DNA of 64,000 bases, from the NCBI RefSeq assembly GCF_021397715.1, contig NZ_CP090207.1, forward strand, positions 4,092,001 through 4,156,000, in the 5' to 3' direction. The stretch is from Pantoea agglomerans. Lineage in GTDB: Bacteria; Pseudomonadota; Gammaproteobacteria; Enterobacterales; Enterobacteriaceae. Position numbers and translations under genes: made by a program. This document shows, one piece after another, positions 1 to 10,099 of this stretch (positions are counted from its first letter, which is position 1; the number at the start of each line of letters is the position of its first letter). The notes under the pieces were generated by a model. The model was not told the origin of the DNA and searched no databases. It saw nothing but the letters and a program-made list of their open reading frames with translations.

Positions 1-1626
1 ATGGGCGGTTTCCGTCATCTCCAGCACAAAGGTGCCGGGCGCAATCTGATGGCGCGTCAGCAGCGCCTGCAGATGGGAGACCATCGCGGTATCGCGCAGC
101 TGAACGGCAGAAATATTGACGCTAAGCGGCAGCATGATGCCCTGTCGCTGCCAGCCTGCCAGAATCCGGCACGCCTCTTCAAATACCCAGCGGCCAATCG
201 CGGTAATGACGCCAATCTCCTCCGCGCTGGCGATAAACTCTTCCGTCAGGCCAAAACTGCCGTCCGGCTGACGCATACGCAGCAGCGCTTCCGCGCCAGC
301 CAGCTCGCCGGTTCGCATATCAATCTGCGGCTGCAGGTAGAGCGCGAACTGATCGTCATGCAGCCCCTGCAAAATATCGTGTTCCTGGGTCAGGCGTTTC
401 TGTGCCCGCTCGGTTAATGCCGCATCGAAGAACAGAATCTGATTTTTCCCCTGATGACGCGCCGACATCATGGCGGAGGTCGCGCGATCGAGCAGCTCAT
501 TGGCGCTCAGCGGCTGGTCGTCGCGCAGCGCCAGCCCGATGCTGGCGTTAGGTCGCAGCTGCAACTGATGCAGATTCACCGGCTGGTTAAGCCGAATCAT
601 CAGGTTGCGCGCCAGCCGCAGCGCGCGGAATGGATTACTGGCGCGCTTCATCAGCAGCACGAAATCGCTGGTGCCGGTCTGAGCCAGCAGCGTGTGGTCA
701 TCCAGCGTGCTGCGGATCTTCTCGACCAGGGTCAGCATCAGCGTGTCACGCTGCTCATCACTCAGCACGCCGTTGGCTTCCTGCAGGGTCTCAATACGGA
801 TCACCATCAGGCCGAGTGGCTGGTCAGGGTTGCACATATACTGATCGACCAGCGCCAGAAACAGCGCCCGGTTGGGCAGGTCGGTGACGTCAAAATGGGT
901 GGTCAGCCGGCTCATCTCATCGTGTACCGATTCCAGCACCTGCTGATTACGATTGTAACTGCGGATCAGCATGCCAATCTCATCGTCGCGATGGCTCGGC
1001 GGCAGCGTCAGTTTGTGGGTCAGAATCGACTGTGGCGGCAGCTCCTGCAGTTCACGCGAGATATTACGCAGCGGATGCACCACCAGCCGGTTAATGCACC
1101 AGCTGATCGCTACCGACAGAATCAGCGCCAGCAACAGATAGGTGGTGATCATGGTCGACAGAGTACTGAGGATGAACTGGTAAACGCGGGTCGAGTTAGC
1201 CTGCAGCACCAGATAGGCGAGAGGTTTCGGCAGGCCGGTATTCTCGACCGAGTAGAGCGGCAGCGTTATCTGCACCGGCAGCTCAAACAGGCGCGCCACC
1301 AGCCGCGGCACCGGTTTTTCGTTTTCAAAGTCAGCGTGCAGCGCCTGGAAGGCGTTGGGCAGCACCACATCGGCACGCGATAAAATCCCGGCGGGCTTCA
1401 GTGAGTGAAGAATGCGTTCGGCCTGCGGAATATCGGCTCTCAGTACCGCTTCCGAGAGCGGCTGACGCACGGTATGAGCGATATTCTCCATCTGCTGGGC
1501 GTAGTCAATCCTGCGCTGCTGCACAAAATGAAACAGTTGGATGACGATAAAGATGCTGATGGTGATAACCGCAACCAGCGAAACCGTCGCCATCTGCTTT
1601 ATCGTAAGTGACCGGCTTACCCGCAA
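1..1626 (-). CDS. hmsP: HmsP/PdeK-like HAMP-GGDEF-EAL c-di-GMP phosphodiesterase, 3' end off the window
   Basis: Inner-membrane cyclic-di-GMP phosphodiesterase expected to lower the signal that activates cellulose synthase. Read on the minus strand: a membrane segment near residues 10-32, a periplasmic stretch, a second membrane segment near 155-175, a HAMP region, a GGDEF domain and an EAL domain. The GGDEF site is degenerate (TGTSDF, about residue 315), whereas the EAL motif is intact (AGAEALLR, about 446) and LEMTET follows near 534. About 120 C-terminal residues lie beyond the left edge, judged from E. coli YhjK (651 aa). The start chosen is TTG at 1626, because AGGAG lies 7 bases upstream and the following VSRSLTIKQMA matches the E. 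coli N-terminus; the reading frame stays open upstream. It lies just downstream of bcsC, as yhjK does in E. coli. The family is secure; biochemical activity is inferred. Confidence 0.85.
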   Translation of the reverse strand, partial: MRVSRSLTIKQMATVSLVAVITISIFIVIQLFHFVQQRRIDYAQQMENIAHTVRQPLSEAVLRADIPQAERILHSLKPAGILSRADVVLPNAFQALHADFENEKPVPRLVARLFELPVQITLPLYSVENTGLPKPLAYLVLQANSTRVYQFILSTLSTMITTYLLLALILSVAISWCINRLVVHPLRNISRELQELPPQSILTHKLTLPPSHRDDEIGMLIRSYNRNQQVLESVHDEMSRLTTHFDVTDLPNRALFLALVDQYMCNPDQPLGLMVIRIETLQEANGVLSDEQRDTLMLTLVEKIRSTLDDHTLLAQTGTSDFVLLMKRASNPFRALRLARNLMIRLNQPVNLHQLQLRPNASIGLALRDDQPLSANELLDRATSAMMSARHQGKNQILFFDAALTERAQKRLTQEHDILQGLHDDQFALYLQPQIDMRTGELAGAEALLRMRQPDGSFGLTEEFIASAEEIGVITAIGRWVFEEACRILAGWQRQGIMLPLSVNISAVQLRDTAMVSHLQALLTRHQIAPGTFVLEMTETAH

Positions 1627-1742
1627 AAATTCTCTCCTGACGATGAAAAAAGCCCAGATAGCAGACAGTACAATGCCCGCCAGTATATCCCATAAACTGA
1701 CTTTTTTACCGTCTGAAAAGTCCGGCTTTTTCCCGGTCGGGA

Positions 1743-4700
1743 TTATTTGAAATCCGCGTAAGGGGTCAGCGGCTGTGGCGGCATATCCAGATCCCCTTCC
1801 CAGCCAGCGGCAGAGTAACGCACGTAAATAAGCCCGTGACTTGGGGTATAGTCTTTCGCCTGTTGAATATCGACGCCCACCCCGATAAACCAGTCGGGCG
1901 TGATACGACGTTCAACCACGCCCTGCAGCGTATACCCGGTGCCGCTACCGGTGCTGCTGGCGGAAACGGGATTGCTGGCAAGGGTAAAACCGGGATTGAC
2001 CGGATAGCGCTGCTGCGCATCGGTTTTCGAATGTGACCAGGAAACCGAGCCGCCCAGGTCGAACGACCAGTTTTCCGTACGCTGTCGCCAGGTGACCGGC
2101 ACGGAAAAGGAGAGATACTGCTGCGGACTGTAGTAGCCGCCCTGACCGAAGGTGTAATCGCTGAGATCCTTCTGGTAGTGCCAGAGCATGCTGTTCAGCC
2201 CGACGGTGGCCCGGCGATTATCGCTATTAATGAGCTTGTAGTAGTAGCCGGCCATTAAGCGCTCGCGACTGTTATCCGCAACGTTTTTACCGGTGATCTG
2301 ATGCGCGCTGATGTCGCCCCAGACACCGTGCGCCCCACCCTGATCGTAACTCAGCCCGATGCTGCCACCCGTTGCCACTACGCCGCCCCAGCTTTTTCCA
2401 CCGTTGGTCGCTGGATCGCGCGCGCCCGAATAGGAAAGCAGCGAACTGGCGATCGGCCGTCGCGAGGCGGTCAGCGTCACGCCAAGATCTCTGACGTCAG
2501 TTTTCCAGCTCAGACCGCCGGTCCAGTTGGTCACCTCAAAGCCCAGCGGCGTGGTACCCAGATCCGCTGACCAGCGGTCATTATGCCAGCCGACGCCCAG
2601 CGCGGTGCCCTCGGCGCGCTGACTGGCATCGCGGCTGCATCCGCCGGAACTGGCGTCGTCGCAGCTACCAAACTGCTCGTTGAAGCTGCCGTTGCGGGTG
2701 GAAAAACTCCCTGCCGAGACGTCCACCCGGTCGAGACGGAAAAAACCGCGTCCGTCGGCAAACGGACTTTCCGCCTGTAGCATGGTGGTATGGGCAGTAA
2801 AGTCGGAGACCCCAGCCGTACCCTTATTGCGCGAATAATCCTGCTGCACCGTCAGCGTGGTCTCACGCTGACGATAGAGATCGGCGGTGTCGCTGCGAAT
2901 ACTGCGCTTCAGCCAGTCATCCTGGGCCTGAGTGCGTGTCGCGCGGCTGATACTTTCGCCGCTGCCGATACCGCTGGCTGTCATCGCCTGACGATAATCC
3001 GCCAGTGCGATCTCTGGCTGCTGCTATGTGCGCTCCAGCCGGGCCGCATCACGAAACACCAGTGCCTTATCCTGTGAAGGCGGCAGTGACGCAGCGCGCT
3101 GCTTCAGGCTGGCAAAGCGCACGGCAGCCTGCGTGGTTTCGCCCACCGCCTGCCATGCCAGCGCGGCGCGGCGATCGGCATTAAGAGTGTTGGGCTGGGC
3201 TGGCTGCTGCTCAAGTGCCTGCCGTGCTTCACCGGTGCGCTGGAGCGCGACCAGCGCTTCGATTCGTCCCAGCGCTGCGTCGCCGCTATCCGACTCGCGC
3301 GACAGCACCTGCTGATAGGTCTCCAGTGCCTGCTGCGCATCCCCGCGAGCCAGCGCCCAGTCGGCCAGCGTCAGGTCGCGTCGACTGGAAACCGGCTGCT
3401 GGTAAAGCAGCATCACCGCTGCCGGCTCCTGCCCTGCCGCACGAAGCGCTTCAGCGCTGGCAAAAATTTTATCCTGCCCGAGCCGGTCAGCCAGCTCATG
3501 CATATTGCTGTTCCACTGCGTTTCAGGCAGGCGATGCAGCGTTGCCAGTGCGGCGTCATCATTATCCCGGCTGGAAAGGTAGAGTGCGGCGGCGTAGACC
3601 GCAGTCGCATCTCCGGGATGCTGCTGTTGCAGCGTCGCGATCTGCGCATCCGCCTGTTGGGTGGCCCCACCGTCGCGTAGCGCGCTCGCCAGCCGATAAC
3701 TCAGCCAGACGTCATCCGGCTGCAACGCCAGCGCCGCCCGATACTTCTCTGCCGCCTGCGGCCATTTATTCTGTCGGGCGAGCGCATCGGCCTCGGCGCG
3801 CAGACTGTCACTGCGTAGCGCGCGCAACGTTCCCGCCATCTCGCGCTGCTGCGCGGCAGGTAGCGTACTGATAAACTGCATTACGCGGGCAGGCGACTCG
3901 GCCTGATAAAGCCCGGCCAGGCGACGCACGGTGGTGGTGTTGGTCGCGTCAAGCCGCAGCGCATGCTGCCAGAACAGTTCGGCACCTGCCGCATCTTTAC
4001 GCGCCATCGCCACATCGCCCATGCCAATCAGGGCATAGCTGTAGGTGCTATCAATTTTCTGTGCGGCGCGGTAAGCGCGTTCGGCTCCCTCAACGTCATG
4101 CTGCGCCAGCGCCTTGTCGCCCTGTTCGACCGCCAGCCAGTAACGGTTAGTCTGCAGCAGCGACTGCCATTTGCCGATCAACGTGCTCTGCTTGCCCGCC
4201 TCAACGGCGCGCTCCAGCCAGAGCACCGCCACATCACGATGGCCGGCGCGTGCCTGAGTCTGCCCCATTGCACCCATCAATTCGGCGTCGTTGGGGTTAT
4301 CCTTCACTGCCCGGCTAAGCGCTGCCATTGCATTATTGACATCGCCCGCCTCGACCAGCGCCAGGCCACGCATCCGTTCGCGATAGGCGGGATCGGCGAG
4401 CTGCGCCTGCTGCTTCGCCAGCACATCGGCGCCCTGCTGGTGTGCGTCGCCGTCGATAAAGACAGCCAGATAAGCCTTTAACTGCGCCACGCTGCTGTCG
4501 CTGACCGGCTGATCGTTGATTTGCTGCAGCCAGAGATCGGCGGCGGCGGCGCGTCCGCCGTTGCTGTTTGCCAGCTTTTTCAACTGCGCTATCGCCTGCG
4601 CCGGCTGCTGTTGATCAAATGCCATGCGTGCAATTTGCAGCTCAACCCCGATATTGCCCGGGTAGCGCTGCTCCAGCGCCTGCAGCTGCTGGTAAGCGAC

Positions 4701-5216
4701 GCTCTCCTGACCGGGAATGCGTGCCAGCAGCCGCCAGTATTCCAGCGCCGTATTTGCATCCGGAAAAACCCCGCCGAACAACGCATCGTAAGCACTTTTC
4801 GCCTCCGCCAGGTGCCCCGAAGTGGCGAGCAGGCGCGCCTGCTGTAGCTGCTGCCGCCCATCCGACGACATCAGCGTCAGGCCGACGGCTGATTCACGCG
4901 TCGCGGCCGAGTCGGGCGCAACCTTTTTCAGCTGCTCCAGTAGCATCTGCGCTTTAGGGATATCGCCCTGACGCAGCGCCAGCCGCAGGCGAGCCGCCAG
5001 CACCTGCGGATTATCGGGATCGATCTTCTCAAGCCGGTAGAGCGATTGCTGCACCAGATCGTATTTGTTGGTCGACTCGCCGGTGCGTACCTGTGACAGC
5101 AACCATTCGACCGGCGACACCTCCGGTCCGTCGACCGGTGCAGCCAGCCCCGGCAGCGCACTCAGTGCGCCGAGCAGCATGCCTGCCCGCAGCACCCGGG
5201 CGTTATTCATCTTCAT
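1743..5216 (-). pseudogene. bcsC: bcsC of cellulose operon I, interrupted by an in-frame amber codon
   Basis: Cellulose export protein: periplasmic TPR scaffold plus outer-membrane beta-barrel. The two open stretches, 3024-5216 and 1743-2984, are in the same frame and separated only by TAG at 3026-3024 (codon 731). The sequence reads ...RLERT, stop, QQPEIALADYRQAM, so restoring a sense codon (CAG is one base away) gives 1157 residues, the same length as E. coli BcsC. Residues 1-26 are a signal peptide, 30-720 TPR repeats, and the C-terminal 400 the BCSC barrel ending ...LTPYADFK. The ATG at 5216 overlaps the end of bcsB by 14 bases. Truncation would leave the TPR part without its pore. Alternatives are amber suppression, readthrough, or a base-calling error. 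Export for this operon could otherwise depend on the second BcsC. Confidence 0.88.
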
Positions 5217-7491
5217 CCAGTAAACGACGACGGGTAATAATTCGCATCAGACGCCAGGTCATCAGCGCGAACAGCACCACCACAAAGAGTGCGCAAAGTG
5301 CCAGCCAGAAGGGATGGATTGAGAGTAGCGACCAGAGACGCTCCCACCACGGCAGATGACCAACGTAGTAGCTCTCTCCCACGCGCAGACTGTTAACCCC
5401 TGACTCGCGGATCACCACGGTGGAGCCAGACATCGTGCCACGCTTGCCGCTGTCACCCATCGCCTCGTTGAGCAACTGCCAGCTGCGCGGCGTGCCATCG
5501 GCGAGCAACGCGACAACGCTGCGCTGATCGTAAAAAGGTGACTGGAAGCCAATCACTGTTGCCAGCGGGCCGCGGGAGCTGATAGTCGTCGTGCTTTCTG
5601 CCGCCTGCTCGCGCTGACTTTGTGGGTTCACCTCCGGAGTGATCCGTCGCACAGGCTCTTTCAGCCAGCTGGCGGTAGCGTCAACCAGCGCAGGGATCTG
5701 CTGGTCATCCTGAAGATCTTTAGGGATGACGCCGATCATCAGCAGATCAACATCCTGCTTCTTCGCCGTGTCCCAGTCATCGGTCAACTGAACGCGCAGC
5801 GCCGGATAGCCGGTTTGCGCACCCATATTGCCCAACGTATTCAGCAGCGTGCTGACCTGTTCTGCATCGGGCTTTGGCGGCATCAGTACCAGGGTTTGCG
5901 CCAGATCGGCGTAGCGGCTGAACGGAAAGCCCGCATTCGCCCACGCGCGCAGCGACGGCATTTCGATGTAGTGGCGATAGCCGGAAAAATCGATGCTGGA
6001 ATTGTCGTCCACCACCACATGATGCGTAATCGGCGTTGCGGTTTCGCAGCGCCCATCCGCGTTGCCGCTGATGGTAATGTTGGCGTAATCAAAATCGAAG
6101 CGCAGCTGATTCACTACCCCGAGGCGCAGCGCCGGAATCAGCAGCTCATGGCTCTTGTCCAGCATTCCCTGTATCAGCGGAATATGCAGCAGCTGCTGAC
6201 CCGTGGTGTTTTTCGGCGGCAGCGGATAATCCTGAATGAACTGATTATTCAGGTTGACCGCCAGCCGTGAGCCATCCGACTGGAAAGGCGCGGTATAGCG
6301 ATAGCTCAGATCCATATCGATACCGCGCGCGCGAACCAGGAAGAGATCGGGCGGCAGATTGAGGGTCAGACTAACGGGATTAGGCTGCACCCCATCAGAC
6401 TGCAACTGATTCTCATATTGCGTCAGTTCGGCGAAAGTGGTGCGGCGATCGGTTCGCACCCAGTTAGGTGCGTCATAGGCCTGGCGCGGGGAGAGCAGCT
6501 TAACGCTGTCGATGGTTGAGATATCGCCGCGCAGCAGCAGCTCACCCTGGGCGATACCCTGAACCGCCGTCAGCAAGTCCTCATCATTGCGTCCCAGAAT
6601 CAGCAGCATTTTTTCATACGGATTATCGGGCTGGCTGACAATCTCTACTGTGGGTTTCGCCACCGGCGGCAGATCTTTCAGAAAATCCGGGCGCGCATCG
6701 TTGGTGGCAAACACCACCGCATGCTGCTGTTGCGGCAGCTGATTGTAGAGCACCGGAAAGCGCTGCCCGCGCCAGCCCGTTTTGCTGCCAAACCAGGAAG
6801 CAAGAATGGCGGCGGCCCGCTGCTGCGTGACATCCGGCTGGGCGCTGAACACCATCGGCAGGGTCAGCGGTCGCGTATCCCGCGAATCAAAAAAGGGTTC
6901 GGGAAAGTGAGAGAGGTCATTTTTCAGCGGCAGTTTTTGCAGCGTCAGATCGATGCCGCTCTGTTTGCCGATATCCAGCCAGATTGCGCTATTGGCAGGA
7001 TTTTCACAGACGTTGGCGTAGTGGCCCACCAGCTCGAAACGCACGCGGTTAAAGTCGGTAATGTAACGCGGATCTATCGACAGCTGCGTCTGGGTCTCTT
7101 TACCCAGCTGTTCCGGCGTCAGGGTGATCAGACCGACCAGCTCATCATTGAGATAAACCTTCAGCTGCGACAGCGTCGGCAGCAGTGCGGGCGAAGGCCG
7201 AAAGCTGAGGTTCAGCAACGCGCGCGTCACCACCTCATCGCTACGCACACCGAACTCAATCTGTCCGGTGGTGCGGGTGCCACGCAGCGTCATGCTGCCT
7301 GGCGGCGGTGCCAGCTGGGCAAAGCTCAGCTGGCTGTTCCGCAGCGGTGCGCCGTTATCCTGCGGTAAAGATTGCACAGGCGTTACACCATTGATGTTTG
7401 CGGGCACGTCCTCCTGCGCGGCGGCACAGCTTAACGTTGCACTGCCCAGCAGCAGAGCGGCAAACCACCTGTTTACTCTCGGTATCGTCAT
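5203..7491 (-). CDS. bcsB: Cellulose synthase regulatory subunit BcsB (operon I)
   Basis: Periplasmic subunit of the inner-membrane cellulose synthase; it binds BcsA and guides the glucan through the periplasm. The 762-residue product has a cleavable signal peptide (residues 1-25, ending SCAAA), the BcsB carbohydrate-binding and flavodoxin-like domains, and a single C-terminal membrane anchor near 728-752 followed by RIITRR. Length is close to E. coli BcsB (779). It begins 4 bases after the bcsA stop and its end overlaps the bcsC start, indicating one mRNA. Unlike the E. coli operon, no bcsZ cellulase gene lies between it and bcsC. Confidence 0.93.
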   Translation of the reverse strand: MTIPRVNRWFAALLLGSATLSCAAAQEDVPANINGVTPVQSLPQDNGAPLRNSQLSFAQLAPPPGSMTLRGTRTTGQIEFGVRSDEVVTRALLNLSFRPSPALLPTLSQLKVYLNDELVGLITLTPEQLGKETQTQLSIDPRYITDFNRVRFELVGHYANVCENPANSAIWLDIGKQSGIDLTLQKLPLKNDLSHFPEPFFDSRDTRPLTLPMVFSAQPDVTQQRAAAILASWFGSKTGWRGQRFPVLYNQLPQQQHAVVFATNDARPDFLKDLPPVAKPTVEIVSQPDNPYEKMLLILGRNDEDLLTAVQGIAQGELLLRGDISTIDSVKLLSPRQAYDAPNWVRTDRRTTFAELTQYENQLQSDGVQPNPVSLTLNLPPDLFLVRARGIDMDLSYRYTAPFQSDGSRLAVNLNNQFIQDYPLPPKNTTGQQLLHIPLIQGMLDKSHELLIPALRLGVVNQLRFDFDYANITISGNADGRCETATPITHHVVVDDNSSIDFSGYRHYIEMPSLRAWANAGFPFSRYADLAQTLVLMPPKPDAEQVSTLLNTLGNMGAQTGYPALRVQLTDDWDTAKKQDVDLLMIGVIPKDLQDDQQIPALVDATASWLKEPVRRITPEVNPQSQREQAAESTTTISSRGPLATVIGFQSPFYDQRSVVALLADGTPRSWQLLNEAMGDSGKRGTMSGSTVVIRESGVNSLRVGESYYVGHLPWWERLWSLLSIHPFWLALCALFVVVLFALMTWRLMRIITRRRLLDEDE

Positions 7492-7495
7492 ATCA

Positions 7496-10099
7496 TCAAC
7501 TCAATGCGTTTTTTGAAGCCGGCACACGTCCGATGCCTTGTGGCAACAGCGAGGCCAGCCAGCTCACCCCAACGGTAAGCAGGTTAAACAGCCGACGTAA
7601 CTGCGGTGGGCCATATTCCGCCAGGCGCAGGTAACCTTTGAAACCGAGGATCATGATATCGGCGAGGCTTTGCACCGGTTTATCTTCCGGAAAACCGTCC
7701 TGCCACAGCGCCCAGGTATCGGCGCGGGCGAAGGTACACTGGATAAATTCAATATGCTGCTGGGTGGTCAGCTGATGGAGACGCACGCCAGCACGGTGGC
7801 CAAAGACACGCTGCACCTGGCACGGGAAGCTGAACTCCTGCTGTCCACGACGCAGCAGCAGCCACACTTTTTCATTCTCCCGCAGCGCATCCGGCTCGCG
7901 CATCTCCAGCCCGACACCGCCGTCAGAGTAATCACGCAGCGTACAGGGCAGCATATGACCATCTTCGCGTGCAATGGCGGCCGGCATGGCGATCTCCACC
8001 CGGTGCGCCTCACGGATCTGCCGTGCTTCAACCGAAACCGCTACCGCACCGCCAAGAATAATCATGTTGTAGAGCACCCAAATCAGGCTCACCCATACCG
8101 TCAGTACCTCATTGGCCGGACCGTGCTGCATGCGCCAGAACGCCATCAATACCCCCGCGAGGTTGAGCAGCACCAGCAGCATATAGGGCTTGGTTATCAC
8201 CCAGTCCAGATGCTGCTCCTCCACCAGCCCGCCTTTTGCGGTGACGTTAAACTTCCCTTTATGAGGATTGAACAGCGCCACGGTGGTAGGCCGGGCGATA
8301 TACCAGGCCAGCACCGTCTCGTAGACCTCGCTCCAGAAAGAATGTCGCCAGCGTCCCTGAATACGCGAGTTGGTGAGGCTGGTATGCAGCATATGAGGCA
8401 AAACATAAATGGCGATCGCCAGTGCAGGCGCGTAGATGATGTAGGCATGACAGAGCAGAAACGCCAGCGGCGCCAGCAGGAAGACCAGCCGCGGAATGCC
8501 AGAGAGAAAATGCAGCATGGCGTTGGCATAACAGAGCCGCTGTACCCACTTCAGCCCCTTACCAAACAGCGGGTTATCAAGGCGGAAGATCTGCACCATA
8601 CCGCGTGCCCAGCGGATACGCTGTCCGATATGCGCTGACAGACTTTCGGTCGCCAGTCCGGCCGCCTGAGGAATGCGGATGTAGGCAGAGGTGTAGCCGC
8701 GCCGGTGCAGACGCAGCGAGGTATGGGCATCTTCGGTAACGGTTTCCACCGCAATACCGCCAATTTCATCCAGCGCGCTGCGGCGCAGCACGGCGCAGGA
8801 GCCGCAGAAAAAGGTGGCATCCCAGGTATCATTACCGTCCTGCACCAGCCCATAAAAGAGCGAACCCTCATTGGGCGTACGACGAAACCGCCCGAGATTG
8901 CGCTCAAACGGATCAGGCGAGAAGAAGTGATGCGGCGTCTGCATCATCGCCAGCCGGGGATCTTTAATAAACCAGCCCATGGTCATCTGCAAAAAGGCGC
9001 GCGTCGGTACATGGTCACAGTCGAAAATCACCACAAATTCGCTGCGGCAGTACTTTTTCAGCGCGTGATTGATGTTGCCGGCCTTGGCGTGCTCATGGGT
9101 GGGACGGACGACATAGTTGATACCCACGCTGGCGGCAAAGTCGCGGAATTCCGGCCGGTCGCCGTCGTCGAGCAGATAGATATTCAGGCGGTCTTTCGGC
9201 CAGTCGATGCCCATGGCAGCGTAGATGGTGGGTCTGACCACGCTGAGCGGTTCGTTGTAGGTTGGCACCAGCAGATCGATGCCTGGCCACTGATCCCGAT
9301 CGACAGGCATCGACACCGGCTGACGGTTAAGCGGCCAGAGCGTCTGAAAATAGCCCAGCACCAGCACCACCCAGGCGTAGGTCTCTGCCGCAATAAGCAG
9401 CAGACCAAACACCAGACTCAGCGGATCGTCCCAGTTCAGCGTCGAGGTATAGCGCCACCAGAGGTAGCGGCACGATACGGTCAGCGACAGCACAATCAGC
9501 ATCATGGTCGGGAAACGCCCCGGTACGCGTCGTACCAGCATCGCCAGGCTCCAGAGCAGTACCACAAAGATAAACTGCGTCATCAGACCAAAGGGCTGGC
9601 TGATACAGAGCAGCGCCAGCAACGTGGCAAACAGGGCGGTGACGGCGAAGAGGCTGCGTCGCACCAGCGGCGACAGCCGCTTCAGCCACTGTTCGATGCG
9701 CACATCGATTCCCTGGGTCTGTGAGTGGGCAACGGCCCTGTCCAGCCAGCGGTAGCCATGATGGCGCCAGCCAGACAGCGCACCGAGGCCGCGGAAACCG
9801 CCACGAGCGCGATCGCTCTGCGGCAGGATCACCAAAAGCCACAGCGTCTGGATCAGATAGCGCAGGATATCCAGTGGTCGCGGCCGCTCCGGCGAAATGT
9901 GCGGATAGAGCCGGCGGCGCTGCTGAATAATCCGCTGCCAGCCCGGCGTTTCGAAGCGAAGCAGCATCAGGCCCAGCACCGACCAGAACAGATGGAGCGC
10001 ACTGGCGAAGCGGGACGCGCCATTGCCTCGTGCGGTGGTGTAGCCCCTGTGCAGCGATTGCCAGGCGGGCGCGGTTAACAGCCAGCACAACGGATTCAA
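7496..10099 (-). CDS. bcsA: Cellulose synthase catalytic subunit BcsA (operon I, UDP-forming)
   Basis: Family 2 glycosyltransferase that polymerises UDP-glucose into beta-1,4-glucan while translocating it across the inner membrane. The 867 residues include the extended N-terminal membrane region of E. coli-type BcsA. Catalytic motifs are all visible: LLDDG (about 308), DCD in IFDCDHVPTR (about 358), TED in VTEDAHTS (about 453) and QRIRW (about 491). A C-terminal PilZ domain carries REAHR (RxxxR) and DYSDGG (DxSxxG), which bind c-di-GMP. The start overlaps the bcsQ end by 4 bases (ATGA). Nothing in the sequence suggests loss of function, although its export partner bcsC is broken. Confidence 0.96.
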   Translation of the reverse strand: MNPLCWLLTAPAWQSLHRGYTTARGNGASRFASALHLFWSVLGLMLLRFETPGWQRIIQQRRRLYPHISPERPRPLDILRYLIQTLWLLVILPQSDRARGGFRGLGALSGWRHHGYRWLDRAVAHSQTQGIDVRIEQWLKRLSPLVRRSLFAVTALFATLLALLCISQPFGLMTQFIFVVLLWSLAMLVRRVPGRFPTMMLIVLSLTVSCRYLWWRYTSTLNWDDPLSLVFGLLLIAAETYAWVVLVLGYFQTLWPLNRQPVSMPVDRDQWPGIDLLVPTYNEPLSVVRPTIYAAMGIDWPKDRLNIYLLDDGDRPEFRDFAASVGINYVVRPTHEHAKAGNINHALKKYCRSEFVVIFDCDHVPTRAFLQMTMGWFIKDPRLAMMQTPHHFFSPDPFERNLGRFRRTPNEGSLFYGLVQDGNDTWDATFFCGSCAVLRRSALDEIGGIAVETVTEDAHTSLRLHRRGYTSAYIRIPQAAGLATESLSAHIGQRIRWARGMVQIFRLDNPLFGKGLKWVQRLCYANAMLHFLSGIPRLVFLLAPLAFLLCHAYIIYAPALAIAIYVLPHMLHTSLTNSRIQGRWRHSFWSEVYETVLAWYIARPTTVALFNPHKGKFNVTAKGGLVEEQHLDWVITKPYMLLVLLNLAGVLMAFWRMQHGPANEVLTVWVSLIWVLYNMIILGGAVAVSVEARQIREAHRVEIAMPAAIAREDGHMLPCTLRDYSDGGVGLEMREPDALRENEKVWLLLRRGQQEFSFPCQVQRVFGHRAGVRLHQLTTQQHIEFIQCTFARADTWALWQDGFPEDKPVQSLADIMILGFKGYLRLAEYGPPQLRRLFNLLTVGVSWLASLLPQGIGRVPASKNALS

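Noticed and set aside
1..1383. Plus-strand open frames of 138 and 309 codons at the left edge
   Set aside because: They lie opposite the minus-strand HAMP-GGDEF-EAL gene, whose LEMTET and EALLR motifs are unmistakable; the plus-strand products are Gln/Arg-rich shadows.
7670..9724. Long plus-strand open frames (322 and 339 codons) opposite bcsA
   Set aside because: They are antisense to all catalytic motifs of BcsA and have low-complexity His/Gln/Arg composition typical of shadow frames in GC-rich genes.
9327..10088. A 253-codon minus-strand frame inside bcsA
   Set aside because: It overlaps the bcsA N-terminal membrane region in another frame, without a ribosome site or recognisable domain.
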